Below are positions 33,561 through 43,021 of a stretch of DNA of 61,400 nt, piece by piece (the first letter of the stretch is position 1; each line of letters opens with the position of its first letter). Origin of the DNA: Actinomycetota bacterium. Lineage in GTDB: Bacteria; Actinomycetota; Rubrobacteria; Rubrobacterales; Rubrobacteraceae. The translations under genes and the position numbers were made by a program. The DNA is taken from positions 1-61,400 of the forward strand of contig SIRX01000146.1 of the NCBI GenBank assembly GCA_004563715.1. The letters run 5' to 3'. The notes beneath the pieces were generated by a model, which did not search any database, was not told the DNA's origin, and worked only from the letters and a program-made list of their open reading frames with translations.

Positions 33561-34103
33561 ATGCAACGAGAGGTAAACGGCGTAACGGTGGAGGTGGTGC
33601 AAGGGGACATCTCCGACCAGGAGGACGTCGTGGCGGTCGTGAACGCCGCCAACGCCCGGCTCCAGACCGGCGGCGGCGTGGCGGGCGCCATTCACCGGGC
33701 GGCGGGTCCCGGGCTCGCAGAGGAGTGCCGGCCGCTCGCCCCGATAAGCCCCGGCGAGGCCGTTATAACCGGCGCCCACGGCCTGCCCAACGACCACGTC
33801 ATCCACACCCTCGGCCCCGTCTACGGCCAGGACCGTCCCGAAGAAGAGCTCCTCGCCCGCTGCTACCGCAACTCTCTGGCGCTCGCCGAAGAGAACGTCG
33901 TAGCCTCGGTCGCCTTCCCGGCCATCTCGACCGGGGTGTTCGGATACCCGCTCGAAGACGCGGCGGAGGTCGCGCTCCGCGTGGTGCTGGATGAGACACA
34001 GAAGCTGGAGGGCGTGCGCCTCGTCCGCTTCGTGCTCTTCAGCGACCGGGACGCCGAGGTCTTCGAGGGGAAGCTCTCGGAGCTGGCGGAGGGCCGGGGT
34101 TGA
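33561..34103 (+). CDS. Macro-domain (ADP-ribose-binding/O-acetyl-ADP-ribose deacetylase) protein
   Basis: GDISDQEDVVAVVNAANARLQTGGGVAGAIHRAAGPGL, AFPAISTGVFGYPLEDAA. Confidence 0.92.
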   Translation: MQREVNGVTVEVVQGDISDQEDVVAVVNAANARLQTGGGVAGAIHRAAGPGLAEECRPLAPISPGEAVITGAHGLPNDHVIHTLGPVYGQDRPEEELLARCYRNSLALAEENVVASVAFPAISTGVFGYPLEDAAEVALRVVLDETQKLEGVRLVRFVLFSDRDAEVFEGKLSELAEGRG

Positions 34104-34124
34104 GCGCCGGATGCGGAATATAGC

Positions 34125-34505
34125 ATGGCGGGCTTTCGTGCGGACAAACCGCCGGCGGAGGTCTACCGGGGCTACCTGGAGTCCGGCCGGCTCGGCTTTC
34201 AGCGGTGCGCGGGCTGCGGGGCGGCGGTCTTCTACCCGCGCGTGCTGTGCCCGGCCTGCGGCGGCACCTCCCTGGGTTGGGAGACCAGCGGCGGCCGGGG
34301 GATGGTCTACGCGACGACCGCCGTCTACCATCGGGACCGCGAGCCCCACAACGTCGCGCTCGTAGAGCTGGAAGAGGGCTTCAGGATGATGAGCCGCGTC
34401 GATGGGTTACCGGCGGAGGAGGTCCGGATCGGGACGCCGGTGGTCTTCGAGGTGCGCCGGGAGGAGGGCGGGCCGGTGGCCGTCTTCGTGCCGGAGGAAG
34501 GATGA
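34125..34505 (+). CDS. Zn-ribbon/OB-fold (DUF35) protein
   Basis: QRCAGCGAAVFYPRVLCPACGG zinc ribbon then OB-fold; ATGA overlap with thiolase. Confidence 0.88.
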   Translation: MAGFRADKPPAEVYRGYLESGRLGFQRCAGCGAAVFYPRVLCPACGGTSLGWETSGGRGMVYATTAVYHRDREPHNVALVELEEGFRMMSRVDGLPAEEVRIGTPVVFEVRREEGGPVAVFVPEEG

Positions 34506-35650
34506 GCCTCCGGGACCGGGTCGCGGTCGTCGGGGCGGCGGAGTCGGACCTCGGCGAGGTCGGTCCGGGATTTACTCCGCTGGACCTGATCGGGCAGGCC
34601 ACCAGCCGCGCTCTCGACGACGCGGGCCTCACCAGAGACGACGTTGACGGCCTCTTCTCCGCCTCGGCCTACTACCACATGCCCACCCTCTCGGTCGGCG
34701 AGTACCTCGGCATCCGGCCCCGCTACTCGGACGCCACCAACCTGGGCGGCAGCTCCTTCGTCTCCCACCTACTGCACGCCGCGGCCGCCATAGAGTCCGG
34801 GCTCTGCGAGGTCGCCCTCATAACCTACGGCTCGACCCAGCGCTCAGACGGTGGAAGGCTGGTCTCCGGCTCCGAAGCCCTGCCCTACGAGGCATCCTAC
34901 AGGCCCCGCTACCCGGTGAGCATGTACGCCCTGGCCGCCTCCCGGCACATGTACGAGTACGGGACCACCCGCGAGCAGCTCGCCGCGGTCGCCGTCGCCG
35001 CCCGGAAGTGGGCCCGGCTCAACCCCAGAGCGTTCCGGCGCGGTCCCCTGACGGTTGACGACGTGCTGGGCGCCCGCATGGTCTCCTCGCCTTTAGGCGT
35101 CCTCGACTGCTGTCTCGTCACCGACGGCGGGGGAGCCCTGCTGCTGACCAGCGCCGGTAGGGCGCGCGACCTCCGGCAGCCGCCGGTGTACCTGCTCGGG
35201 GCGGGGGAGGCCCACCACCACCGCAACATTTCCCAGATGCCGGACCTCACCACCACGGCCGCCGTAGACTCCGGAAAGCGGGCCTACGAGATGGCCGGTG
35301 TCGCGCCCGCCGAGGTGGACGTGGCGATGCTCTACGACGCCTTCACCATAAATACCATCATGTTCCTCGAAGACTTGGGCTTCTGCGGAAAGGGGGAGGG
35401 CGGCGCGTTCGTGGAGGACGGGCGCATAGCCCCCGGCGGCCAGCTCGCGGTCAACACCAGCGGCGGCGGCCTCTCCTACAACCACCCCGGGATGTACGGC
35501 CTGCTGTTGACCATAGAGGCGGTGCGCCAGCTCCGCGGCGGGTGTGGCGAACGGCAGGTGCCGGGTGCCCGCGTAGCCCTCGTTCACGGAAACGGCGGCG
35601 TCTTCTCCAGCCAAGTCACCGCCGTTCTGGGCACCGGGGACACCGTATAG
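34502..35650 (+). CDS. Thiolase-family protein (SCP-x/lipid-transfer thiolase type)
   Basis: Start ATGAGCCTCCGGG; HGNGGVFSSQVTAVLG and GGGLSYNHPGMYG; paired with DUF35. Confidence 0.88.
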   Translation: MSLRDRVAVVGAAESDLGEVGPGFTPLDLIGQATSRALDDAGLTRDDVDGLFSASAYYHMPTLSVGEYLGIRPRYSDATNLGGSSFVSHLLHAAAAIESGLCEVALITYGSTQRSDGGRLVSGSEALPYEASYRPRYPVSMYALAASRHMYEYGTTREQLAAVAVAARKWARLNPRAFRRGPLTVDDVLGARMVSSPLGVLDCCLVTDGGGALLLTSAGRARDLRQPPVYLLGAGEAHHHRNISQMPDLTTTAAVDSGKRAYEMAGVAPAEVDVAMLYDAFTINTIMFLEDLGFCGKGEGGAFVEDGRIAPGGQLAVNTSGGGLSYNHPGMYGLLLTIEAVRQLRGGCGERQVPGARVALVHGNGGVFSSQVTAVLGTGDTV

Positions 35651-35669
35651 CCCATGATAGAATCCGGCC

Positions 35670-36098
35670 ATGACCGATACATCGAGAAACGCCCCGAACA
35701 AGGTAGACCTGACCGACGAGGAGTGGAGGGCGGCGCTCACGCCCGAGCAGTACCGCGTAACGCGCAAGAAAGGCACCGAGCGGGCCTTTACCGGCGAGTA
35801 CCACGACAAAAAGGATCCGGGCGTCTACCGTTGCGTCTGCTGCGGCACGCCGCTCTTCTCCTCCGAGACCAAGTTCGACTCGGGCACCGGCTGGCCCAGC
35901 TTCTACGCCCCCATCTCCGGGGAGAACGTCGAGACCGAGGAGGACCGCAGCTTCTTCATGCGCCGCACGGAGGTTCACTGTGCCGCGTGCGGGGCGCACC
36001 AGGGCCACGTCTTCGACGACGGGCCCGCCCCGACCGGCCAGCGCTACTGCATAAACTCCGCCGCCCTCCGCTTCGACCCGGGAGAGTGCTCCGGGTAG
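35670..36098 (+). CDS. msrB: Peptide-methionine (R)-S-oxide reductase
   Basis: [52 protein letters not shown]. Confidence 0.95.
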   Translation: MTDTSRNAPNKVDLTDEEWRAALTPEQYRVTRKKGTERAFTGEYHDKKDPGVYRCVCCGTPLFSSETKFDSGTGWPSFYAPISGENVETEEDRSFFMRRTEVHCAACGAHQGHVFDDGPAPTGQRYCINSAALRFDPGECSG

Positions 36099-36280
36099 GG
36101 TTGCCGCGAAGAAGCCTGGTCCTCCTGCCGGGTACGGCGTCCGCGCCACCCGGCCACTTCTTACGGAACCTCGACGAAACTCTGCGCTCCCGGACCGGAT
36201 ATTGTGGTTTCTCATCCACCTGGCCGGGCCGGATGCGCCTATGCTTCCGGGGTAGGCTACAACCCGGAGGATAGACCACG

Positions 36281-37666
36281 ATGGCTACGAGCAGGATCCA
36301 GGACGAGCGCGTACAACACTTGAACGACGAGGAGGTCCGCCGCGGCGACTACGTGCTGTACTGGATGCAGTCTTCGCAGCGTGCCGACCACAACCACGCC
36401 CTGGAGTACGCTGTGCAACGGGCCAACGACCTGGACCAGCGCCTGCTCGTCGTCTTCGGCCTCACCGACGACTACCCGGAAGCCAACCTTCGCCACTACG
36501 CGTTCATGCTCGAAGGCTTGCAGGACGTAGAAGAAGCGCTCAAGAAGCGCAAGATAAAGTTCGTCGTCCGCCGGGGCTCGCCGGATGGGGTGGCGCTCGA
36601 AGCCGGGGAAAACGCTTCGCTCATCGTCACCGATCGCGGCTACCTGCGCCCGCAGCGGGCGTGGCGCGAGAAGGTGGCCAGAGAGGCCTCCTGCCGCGTG
36701 ACGCAGGTCGAGTCGGACGTTGTGGTCCCCGTCGAGCTGGCCTCCGGCAAGGCCGAGACCGCCGCCCGGACGCTGCGGCCCAAGATCCACGAGTACCTGG
36801 ACGACTTCCTCTTGGGGCTGAACCCGACAGAGCCCGCGAAGCAGTCGCTGAACATGGGTGAGAAGGGGCTCGACCTCTCGGACGTGGGCGAAGTACTCGA
36901 CGAGATGGACCTCGACCGCGGCGTGGAGGCGCTGAGCCACCTCTACCGGGGCGGGAACTCGGAGGCGAAGAAGATCTTCCGGCGGTTTCTCAAAAAGAGC
37001 CTGCCGGACTACGACGCCAACCGCAACCAGCCGCAGACGGACTACGTCTCGCACATGAGCAAGTACCTCCACTTCGGCCACGTCTCCCCGGTCTGGCTCG
37101 CCCTGGAAGCGATGAACGCGGACGCCGGAAAAGACGACACTGACTCGTTTGTGGAAGAGCTGATCGTGCGCCGCGAGCTGACGTTCAACTTCGTCTACTA
37201 TACGGAGGACTACGATTCCTACTCGTGTCTTCCGGGTTGGGCGAGGGAGACCCTGGAAGAACACAGGGACGACGAGCGCGAGCACGTCTACACCCGCAAA
37301 GAACTGGAGAGCGCCGAGACCCACGACGAGTACTGGAACGCGGCCATGAGGGAGATGGCCCACACCGGTTACATGCACAACTACATGCGTATGTACTGGG
37401 GAAAAAAGATCCTGGAGTGGATGAAGACCCCCGAGTACGCGTACGAGACCACGCTCTACCTCAACAACAAGTACTTTCTGGACGGGCGGGACCCCAACTC
37501 CTACGCCAACGTCGCCTGGGTCTACGGCCAGCACGACCGCGGTTGGACCGAGCGGCCCGTCTACGGCAAGGTCCGCTACATGTCCGAGGGCGGCCTGCGG
37601 CGCAAGGCGAAGCCGGATCAGTACGTTGAGAAGGTGGGGCGCCGCGTGCGGGACGGGCGTCAGTAA
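36281..37666 (+). CDS. Class II deoxyribodipyrimidine photolyase
   Basis: MREMAHTGYMHNYMRMYWGKKILEWMKTPEYAYETTLYLNNKYFLDGRDPNSYANVAWVYGQHDRGW. Confidence 0.93.
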   Translation: MATSRIQDERVQHLNDEEVRRGDYVLYWMQSSQRADHNHALEYAVQRANDLDQRLLVVFGLTDDYPEANLRHYAFMLEGLQDVEEALKKRKIKFVVRRGSPDGVALEAGENASLIVTDRGYLRPQRAWREKVAREASCRVTQVESDVVVPVELASGKAETAARTLRPKIHEYLDDFLLGLNPTEPAKQSLNMGEKGLDLSDVGEVLDEMDLDRGVEALSHLYRGGNSEAKKIFRRFLKKSLPDYDANRNQPQTDYVSHMSKYLHFGHVSPVWLALEAMNADAGKDDTDSFVEELIVRRELTFNFVYYTEDYDSYSCLPGWARETLEEHRDDEREHVYTRKELESAETHDEYWNAAMREMAHTGYMHNYMRMYWGKKILEWMKTPEYAYETTLYLNNKYFLDGRDPNSYANVAWVYGQHDRGWTERPVYGKVRYMSEGGLRRKAKPDQYVEKVGRRVRDGRQ

Positions 37667-37677
37667 CCTCGTAGCGT

Positions 37678-37703
37678 CCGCAGACGCTCGCGGGCGTTTG
37701 CGG
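37678..37703. other. Strong hairpin downstream of photolyase
   Basis: CCGCAGACGC-tcgcgg-GCGTTTGCGG (one G.U pair); no U-tract. Confidence 0.55.
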
Positions 37704-37770
37704 CTCTCGCGCACGGCGGCGAAAAACCAGGTCCGGCTGGTAATCTATTTGCAGGCCGAGAGGAGGGCTT

Positions 37771-39498
37771 GTGGACTGGCTGGCTACACTATATGCGGCG
37801 CCTCTGTACGCGGTGGCGTTGCTGTCCGCCGGCCTCGCCGTCTACACCTGGCGCCGGCGCGGCACCAACGGGGCGGGCGCCATGACGGTCTTCCTGCTCG
37901 CGCTGACTACGTGGGCGGCGGGGGCCGCGCTAGAGATCAGCGTAGCCGGGCTGCCCGCGAAGCTGGTCTGGTCGCGGCTGGAGTACCTGGGTATCGTCAC
38001 CGTGCCGCCGGCCTGGTTGGTGTTCGTCCTGCAGTACACCGGCCAGCAGCGGTGGCTGACGCGGGCCCGGGTTCCGCTCCTCTACGCGATGCCGCTCGTT
38101 ACGTGGGTCGTGTTCTGGACCAACGAGGCGCACGGGTTGATGTGGCGCGAGGTGCGTCTGGAAGGCGGGCTCCCGTTCCCGGCGCTGGAGGTCGTCGAGT
38201 ACGGCGCGTGGTTCTGGGTTCATTCGGCCTACTCCTACACGCTGATGCTCGTCAGCGCCGGGTTGTTGGGCCGGGCGATGTTCCGCCGGTCGCGGCTCTA
38301 CCAGGTGCAGAGCGGCGTGTTCCTGACGGCCCTGCTCGTGCCGCTGCTGGTCAACCTCTGGTACATAACCGGCCTCAGCCCGATACCCCACCTGGACCCC
38401 ACGCCCTTCGCGTTCGCGGTCAGCGGGGTGCTCGCGGTGTGGGGCCTGTTCCGCTTCCGGCTGCTGGACCTCGTCCCCGTGGCCCGGGACGCGGTGATCG
38501 AGGGTATGAGGGACGGCGTGATCGTGGCCGACAGCTACGGCCGCGTCGTGGACCTGAACCCCGCCGCCCAGGAGGTTCTGGGCTACCCGGCCTCCAAGGC
38601 CGTGGGACGGGACGTCGGGCGTCTTCTCGGAGGCCGCGAGCTTCCGGCCCGGGGTAACGGGGCGGAGATAAAGCTCGGCGCCAGGAACCAGCAGCGCGAC
38701 TACGAGCTCTCTGTGTCGCCGTTGCATGATCGCCGGGGCCGTGACCAGGGGCGGCTGATCCTGCTGCGCGACGTGACGGAGCGCAAGCGCCAGGAGGAGG
38801 AGCTGCGGCAGCGGGCGGCGGAGCTGGCCGTATCCAACGCCGAGCTGGAGAACTTCGCGTCTTTCATCTCCCACGACCTGCGCGCGCCGCTGCGCAGCAT
38901 CGAGGGCTTTGCCCGGATTCTGGCCGAAGACTATTCGGAGGCGCTGGACGAGCAGGGCCAGGACTACCTGCGGCGGGTCCGGGCCGCCGGACGGCGCATG
39001 GGCTACTTTATCGACGACCTGCTAGACCTCTCTCGGGTGGCGCGCCGGGATATGCAGAACGACACCGTGGACCTCGCGGTCGTAGCCCGGGCCGTGGTCG
39101 AGGACCTCCGGGCGAGCGACCCGGATCGCGAGGTGGAGTTCACCGTCGTCGGAGAGATGCTCGTCGAGGCGGACCCGAACCTGATCCGGGTCGTTATCCA
39201 GAACCTCCTGGAGAACGCCTGGAAGTTCACCGGGCCCCGGAAGCACCCCCGCGTGGAGTTCGGCGTGACGCGGCGGGATGGATCCCCGGTCTACTACGTG
39301 CGGGACAACGGCGTGGGGTTTGATCCGGACCACGCCGGTAAGCTCTTCGAGACCTTCCAGCGGCTTCATACCCACGACGAGTTCGAGGGAACGGGCATCG
39401 GTCTCGCCACCGTCCAGCGTATCATTCACCGTCACGGCGGCGAAGTGTGGGCCGAGAGTTCGGAAGGAGAGGGGGCGACCTTCTACTTCACGTTGTAG
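37771..39498 (+). CDS. Sensor histidine kinase with N-terminal 7TM and PAS domains
   Basis: Seven hydrophobic helices, PAS (VIEGMRDGVIVADSYGRVVDLNPAAQEVLGYP), FISHDLRAPLRSIEGFARIL, C-terminal HATPase. Confidence 0.9.
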   Translation: MDWLATLYAAPLYAVALLSAGLAVYTWRRRGTNGAGAMTVFLLALTTWAAGAALEISVAGLPAKLVWSRLEYLGIVTVPPAWLVFVLQYTGQQRWLTRARVPLLYAMPLVTWVVFWTNEAHGLMWREVRLEGGLPFPALEVVEYGAWFWVHSAYSYTLMLVSAGLLGRAMFRRSRLYQVQSGVFLTALLVPLLVNLWYITGLSPIPHLDPTPFAFAVSGVLAVWGLFRFRLLDLVPVARDAVIEGMRDGVIVADSYGRVVDLNPAAQEVLGYPASKAVGRDVGRLLGGRELPARGNGAEIKLGARNQQRDYELSVSPLHDRRGRDQGRLILLRDVTERKRQEEELRQRAAELAVSNAELENFASFISHDLRAPLRSIEGFARILAEDYSEALDEQGQDYLRRVRAAGRRMGYFIDDLLDLSRVARRDMQNDTVDLAVVARAVVEDLRASDPDREVEFTVVGEMLVEADPNLIRVVIQNLLENAWKFTGPRKHPRVEFGVTRRDGSPVYYVRDNGVGFDPDHAGKLFETFQRLHTHDEFEGTGIGLATVQRIIHRHGGEVWAESSEGEGATFYFTL

Positions 39499-39510
39499 GC
39501 TATGCCACAG

Positions 39511-40344
39511 CTACGTCGAACGGCTCGCGGCGCGCTCCTCGAGGGCCTGGCGGTCCAGAACGAAGATGCGGCGGTTGCGGACCTCGATCAAACGCTCCCG
39601 CTGAAGCTCGGTCATGGCCTTGGAGACCGCCTCGCGGGTGGAGGCGATCATGCTCGCCAGCTCCGCGTGGGTGAGGCGGAGGTCCAGCATGGTCTCCTCG
39701 CCTTTTTCCCGCCCGAACCTCCCGGAGAGGTTGAGTAGCAGCGCCGCCAGCCGGCTGGAGACCTCCCGGTGCAGGAGGGTTACTATGAGCGCGTCCGACT
39801 GCCGCATGCGGTCGGAGATCGCGGAGAACAGGGCGAGGGCGAGGTCCGGCCGCCGTTTGACGAGCCAGGCCACCGCGGGCTTGCGCACCATCGCGACCCG
39901 GGCTTCGGCCTGGGCCTCGGCGAAGTCGTCCTGCGCGCCGCCCTCGGTCAGGTCGAGCCTGCCGAACATGCCGCCGTCTTTGAGCAGGGCTACCGTGGCC
40001 TCCTTGAAGTCCCCGTAAGTCTTGTATACCCGGACCGTGCCCGAGCGCAGGAAGTAGAGGTACTCACCGGGGTCTCCGGGGCTGAAGATCATCTCTCCCG
40101 TTTCGAAGCGCCGCTCGACCACCCGCAGCCCGGACCGTTCGAACTCCTTGAGTACGGAGGCCTCTGGAGGAGCGGTGGGGGCGGCCGGCGAACCGTTTCT
40201 CGGGCGCGAAGCCTCCCGCAGCGGCGCCCGGTCCATCGTGGCGAGCACCCCGGCCGCCGCCATTGCGTAGAGTCCGGCGGCCATCCCGGGCCTCTGGTAT
40301 GTCTTCCGGGTCACATCGACCAGCTTTTCCAGAAGGATCTTCAC
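39511..40344 (-). CDS. Crp/Fnr family transcriptional regulator
   Basis: cNMP-binding fold (MIFSPGDPGEYLYFLRSGTVRVY) and HTH (LTHAELASMIASTREAVSKAMTELQRERLIEVRNRRIFVLD); GTG start. Confidence 0.88.
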   Translation of the reverse strand: MKILLEKLVDVTRKTYQRPGMAAGLYAMAAAGVLATMDRAPLREASRPRNGSPAAPTAPPEASVLKEFERSGLRVVERRFETGEMIFSPGDPGEYLYFLRSGTVRVYKTYGDFKEATVALLKDGGMFGRLDLTEGGAQDDFAEAQAEARVAMVRKPAVAWLVKRRPDLALALFSAISDRMRQSDALIVTLLHREVSSRLAALLLNLSGRFGREKGEETMLDLRLTHAELASMIASTREAVSKAMTELQRERLIEVRNRRIFVLDRQALEERAASRST

Positions 40345-40600
40345 CCTCTCTCCCTTCAGCGTCTTTTCCTCTATATACTGTTTGCGGGAGCCCGCCGGAT
40401 TGCTCAAATGCTCTCTTACCGCACCTAAAAGCGCCCACTGTCCGCTTTTGTGGTAGCTCTTTGCGGGGCTGGCCACTCGCCGGGCACAGGCCAGCTTGTG
40501 CAACTGTCGTTTACTATGGTGTATATTCCGGGATGCTGTTTTATGGTCGCCCGCCCGGATAAATCGTAAACTCCCTGCTCAAGCGTCTCGGAGGGATGAC

Positions 40601-41863
40601 TTGCCAGACCACATTGACTTCAATCGCGTTCAGGAACGGTCGGCCCCGGGTTCGACGAACGGTGCCTCGCGCCGCGACGACATATTCGACAAGACACATG
40701 CTTTTACCCGGGCCGACGAGGCGATGGCCCTCGGGGTCTACCCGTACTTCAAGCCGATCTCCGGGCAGGGCACCGGCACCGTCGTGGTCGACGGGCGGGA
40801 GATGATCATTACCGGCTCCAACGACTACCTGGGGCTTACCCAGGACCCGCGCTTGCAGGAGGCGGCGTCCGCCGTCTTCGACCGGTACGGTACGAGCTGC
40901 ACCGGCTCGCGGTTTCTGACGGGCACGCTGGAGCTGCATGAGGAGCTGGAGCGGCGGCTGGCGGGCTTCATGGGCGCCGAGGCGGTGCTCACGTTCAGCA
41001 CCGGCTTTCTTGGGGCGCTCTCGGTGATCAGCGCCCTCGCGGGGCGTCAGGACATCCTGTACTTCGACCGGGAGAACCACGCCTGCCTCTACGACGGGGC
41101 GCGGCTCTCGTTCGGCACGCTGCGCAAGTACCGCCACAACGACCTGGAAGACCTGGAGCGCCTGCTGGAGAAAGACGCGGGCAAGCCCGGGGGGCGCATG
41201 ATCGTCACCGACGGCGTGTTCTCGATGAGCGGGCACGTCGCCGACCTGCCGGGCATCGTCGAGCTCGCCCGGACCTACGGGGCCCGGGTAGCCGTGGACG
41301 ACGCCCACGCCACCGGCGTGCTCGGCGCTTCCGGACGCGGGACGCCGGAGCACTTCGGGCTCCAAGGCGAGATAGACCTGGTCATAGGGACCTTCTCGAA
41401 ATCCTTCGCCTCCGTGGGCGGTTTCGTCGCCGGCCCGGAGCCGGTCGTGAAGTACGTAAAGCACCACGCCCGGCCGTTCATCTTTACCGCCGCGCTCCCG
41501 GCCATGCAGGTCGCCGCCACCCTCAAGGCCTTAGACATCATGGAGACCGAGCCCCAGCACCGCGAGAAGCTGCTGGCGAACGCCGAGCGGTTGCGCGGGG
41601 GCTTGGGCGGCCTCGGCTACGACACTCTAGGCTCCGAGACGCCCATAGTGCCCGTCGTCATAGGGCCGGACGACCTGACGGTGATCTTCTGGAAGGCCCT
41701 CTGGGAGGGCGGCGTGTTCACCACCCCGGCCTTGCCACCCGGCGTCCCGCAGAACCAGAGCCTCATCCGCACCAGCGTCAACGCCACCCACACCACTCAG
41801 CAGGTGGACGCCCTGATCGAGGTCTTCTCCAGGGTCGGCCGGGACCTGGGCGTAATCGGCTAG
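40601..41863 (+). CDS. Alpha-oxoamine synthase, serine palmitoyltransferase-like
   Basis: TTG start with GGAGG; GSNDYLGLTQDPRL, YGTSCTGSRFLTGTLELHEELERRLAGFMGAEAVLTFSTGFLG, VAVDDAHATGVLG, GTFSKSFASVGGFVAG (PLP Lys). Confidence 0.85.
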   Translation: MPDHIDFNRVQERSAPGSTNGASRRDDIFDKTHAFTRADEAMALGVYPYFKPISGQGTGTVVVDGREMIITGSNDYLGLTQDPRLQEAASAVFDRYGTSCTGSRFLTGTLELHEELERRLAGFMGAEAVLTFSTGFLGALSVISALAGRQDILYFDRENHACLYDGARLSFGTLRKYRHNDLEDLERLLEKDAGKPGGRMIVTDGVFSMSGHVADLPGIVELARTYGARVAVDDAHATGVLGASGRGTPEHFGLQGEIDLVIGTFSKSFASVGGFVAGPEPVVKYVKHHARPFIFTAALPAMQVAATLKALDIMETEPQHREKLLANAERLRGGLGGLGYDTLGSETPIVPVVIGPDDLTVIFWKALWEGGVFTTPALPPGVPQNQSLIRTSVNATHTTQQVDALIEVFSRVGRDLGVIG

Positions 41864-41875
41864 GAGACAGGCCCG

Positions 41876-43015
41876 TTGGCCGGCCGGCAAGCAGTAGGTT
41901 CAGGAGCCCCAAAGGTCCGGCCCGTCGGGACCCGCCGAGACCTCACGCGGTTTATCCGGTACCCGTTCAAGAAGTACCGGGAAGACCCGTGCTGGGTGCC
42001 GCCCCTGGTTTTCGACGAGCGGCGGAAGTTCGACCCTAGAAAGAACCCCTTCTACGAGCACGCCCGGATCCGGCTCTTTCTCGCCGAGCGAGACGGAGAG
42101 GTGGTGGGGCGCGTCGCCGCCATAGACGACGACAACCACAACGCGGCCCACGCGGAGAACCTGGTCTTCTTCGGCTTTTTCGAGGCGGAGGACGCGGCGG
42201 CCGCCGGGGCGCTGCTGGCGGAGATAGAGGCGTGGGGGAGGAGCCTCGGCCGAAACGCGGTGCGGGGTCCGGCGAACCCCTCGATGAACGACGGCGCGGG
42301 CTTCCAGGTGGACGCATTCGATACGCAGCCCTTTGTCATGATGCCGTACAACCCGCCCGCGTACCCACGCTACGCCGAGGCCGCCGGTTACGAAAAGGTC
42401 AAAGACCTCTACGCCTACCTATTCGAGCGCGACTGGGAGGTGGGAGAGAAGATCGGGCGCCTCGCCACCCGGGTCCGCCGCCGCTACGATCCCGTCGTCC
42501 GCACCGGCGACGCAAAGAACTTCGACGCGGAGCTCGGGCTGTTCAAGAAGCTCTACAACGAAGCCTGGGTAGAGAACTGGGGCTTCGTGCGCTACACCGA
42601 CGCCGAGTTCGACCGTCTCGCCCGCGAGTTGAAGCTCGTCGTGGACCCGGACCTGGTGGTCTTTGTCGAGCTTGGAGGCGAGGTGGCCGGCCTGGGCCTC
42701 TGCCTGCCCGACGTAAACCAGGTGCTCAAAAAGGCCCGCGGCAGGATCTTCCCCAGCGGCCTGATGGCGTTCCTGAACCGCAAACGGATCGTAGACCAGA
42801 TCCGGCTCGTGATCCTGGGCGTCATGCCCCGCTTCCGCGGCAGGGGGCTCGAAACGGTGATCATCGACGAGCTCTACCGCCACGCCATCCGGAAGGGCTA
42901 CCGGCGCTGCGAGTGCTCGTGGGTGCTGGAGGACAACCGGGCGGTGATGCGCGGCCTGGAGGCGGCGGGCGCCCAACGCTATAAAACTTACCGAATGTAC
43001 CAGAAGCCTCTGTAG
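41876..43015 (+). CDS. GNAT-family acyltransferase (candidate bacterial ceramide synthase-like)
   Basis: NPFYEHARIRLFLAERDGEVVGRVAAIDDDNHN; PRFRGRGLETVIIDELYRHAIRKGYRRCECSWVLEDNRAVMRGLEAAGAQRYKTYRMYQKPL. Confidence 0.8.
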   Translation: MAGRQAVGSGAPKVRPVGTRRDLTRFIRYPFKKYREDPCWVPPLVFDERRKFDPRKNPFYEHARIRLFLAERDGEVVGRVAAIDDDNHNAAHAENLVFFGFFEAEDAAAAGALLAEIEAWGRSLGRNAVRGPANPSMNDGAGFQVDAFDTQPFVMMPYNPPAYPRYAEAAGYEKVKDLYAYLFERDWEVGEKIGRLATRVRRRYDPVVRTGDAKNFDAELGLFKKLYNEAWVENWGFVRYTDAEFDRLARELKLVVDPDLVVFVELGGEVAGLGLCLPDVNQVLKKARGRIFPSGLMAFLNRKRIVDQIRLVILGVMPRFRGRGLETVIIDELYRHAIRKGYRRCECSWVLEDNRAVMRGLEAAGAQRYKTYRMYQKPL

Positions 43016-43021
43016 GCCCGG

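Noticed and set aside
40601-41863. Routine BioF (biotin) or Kbl (threonine) annotation of the alpha-oxoamine synthase
   Set aside because: Neighbouring genes are lipid acyl- and glycosyltransferases, not biotin genes. A Kbl/TDH pair remains a weaker alternative because an epimerase-family TDH is possible.
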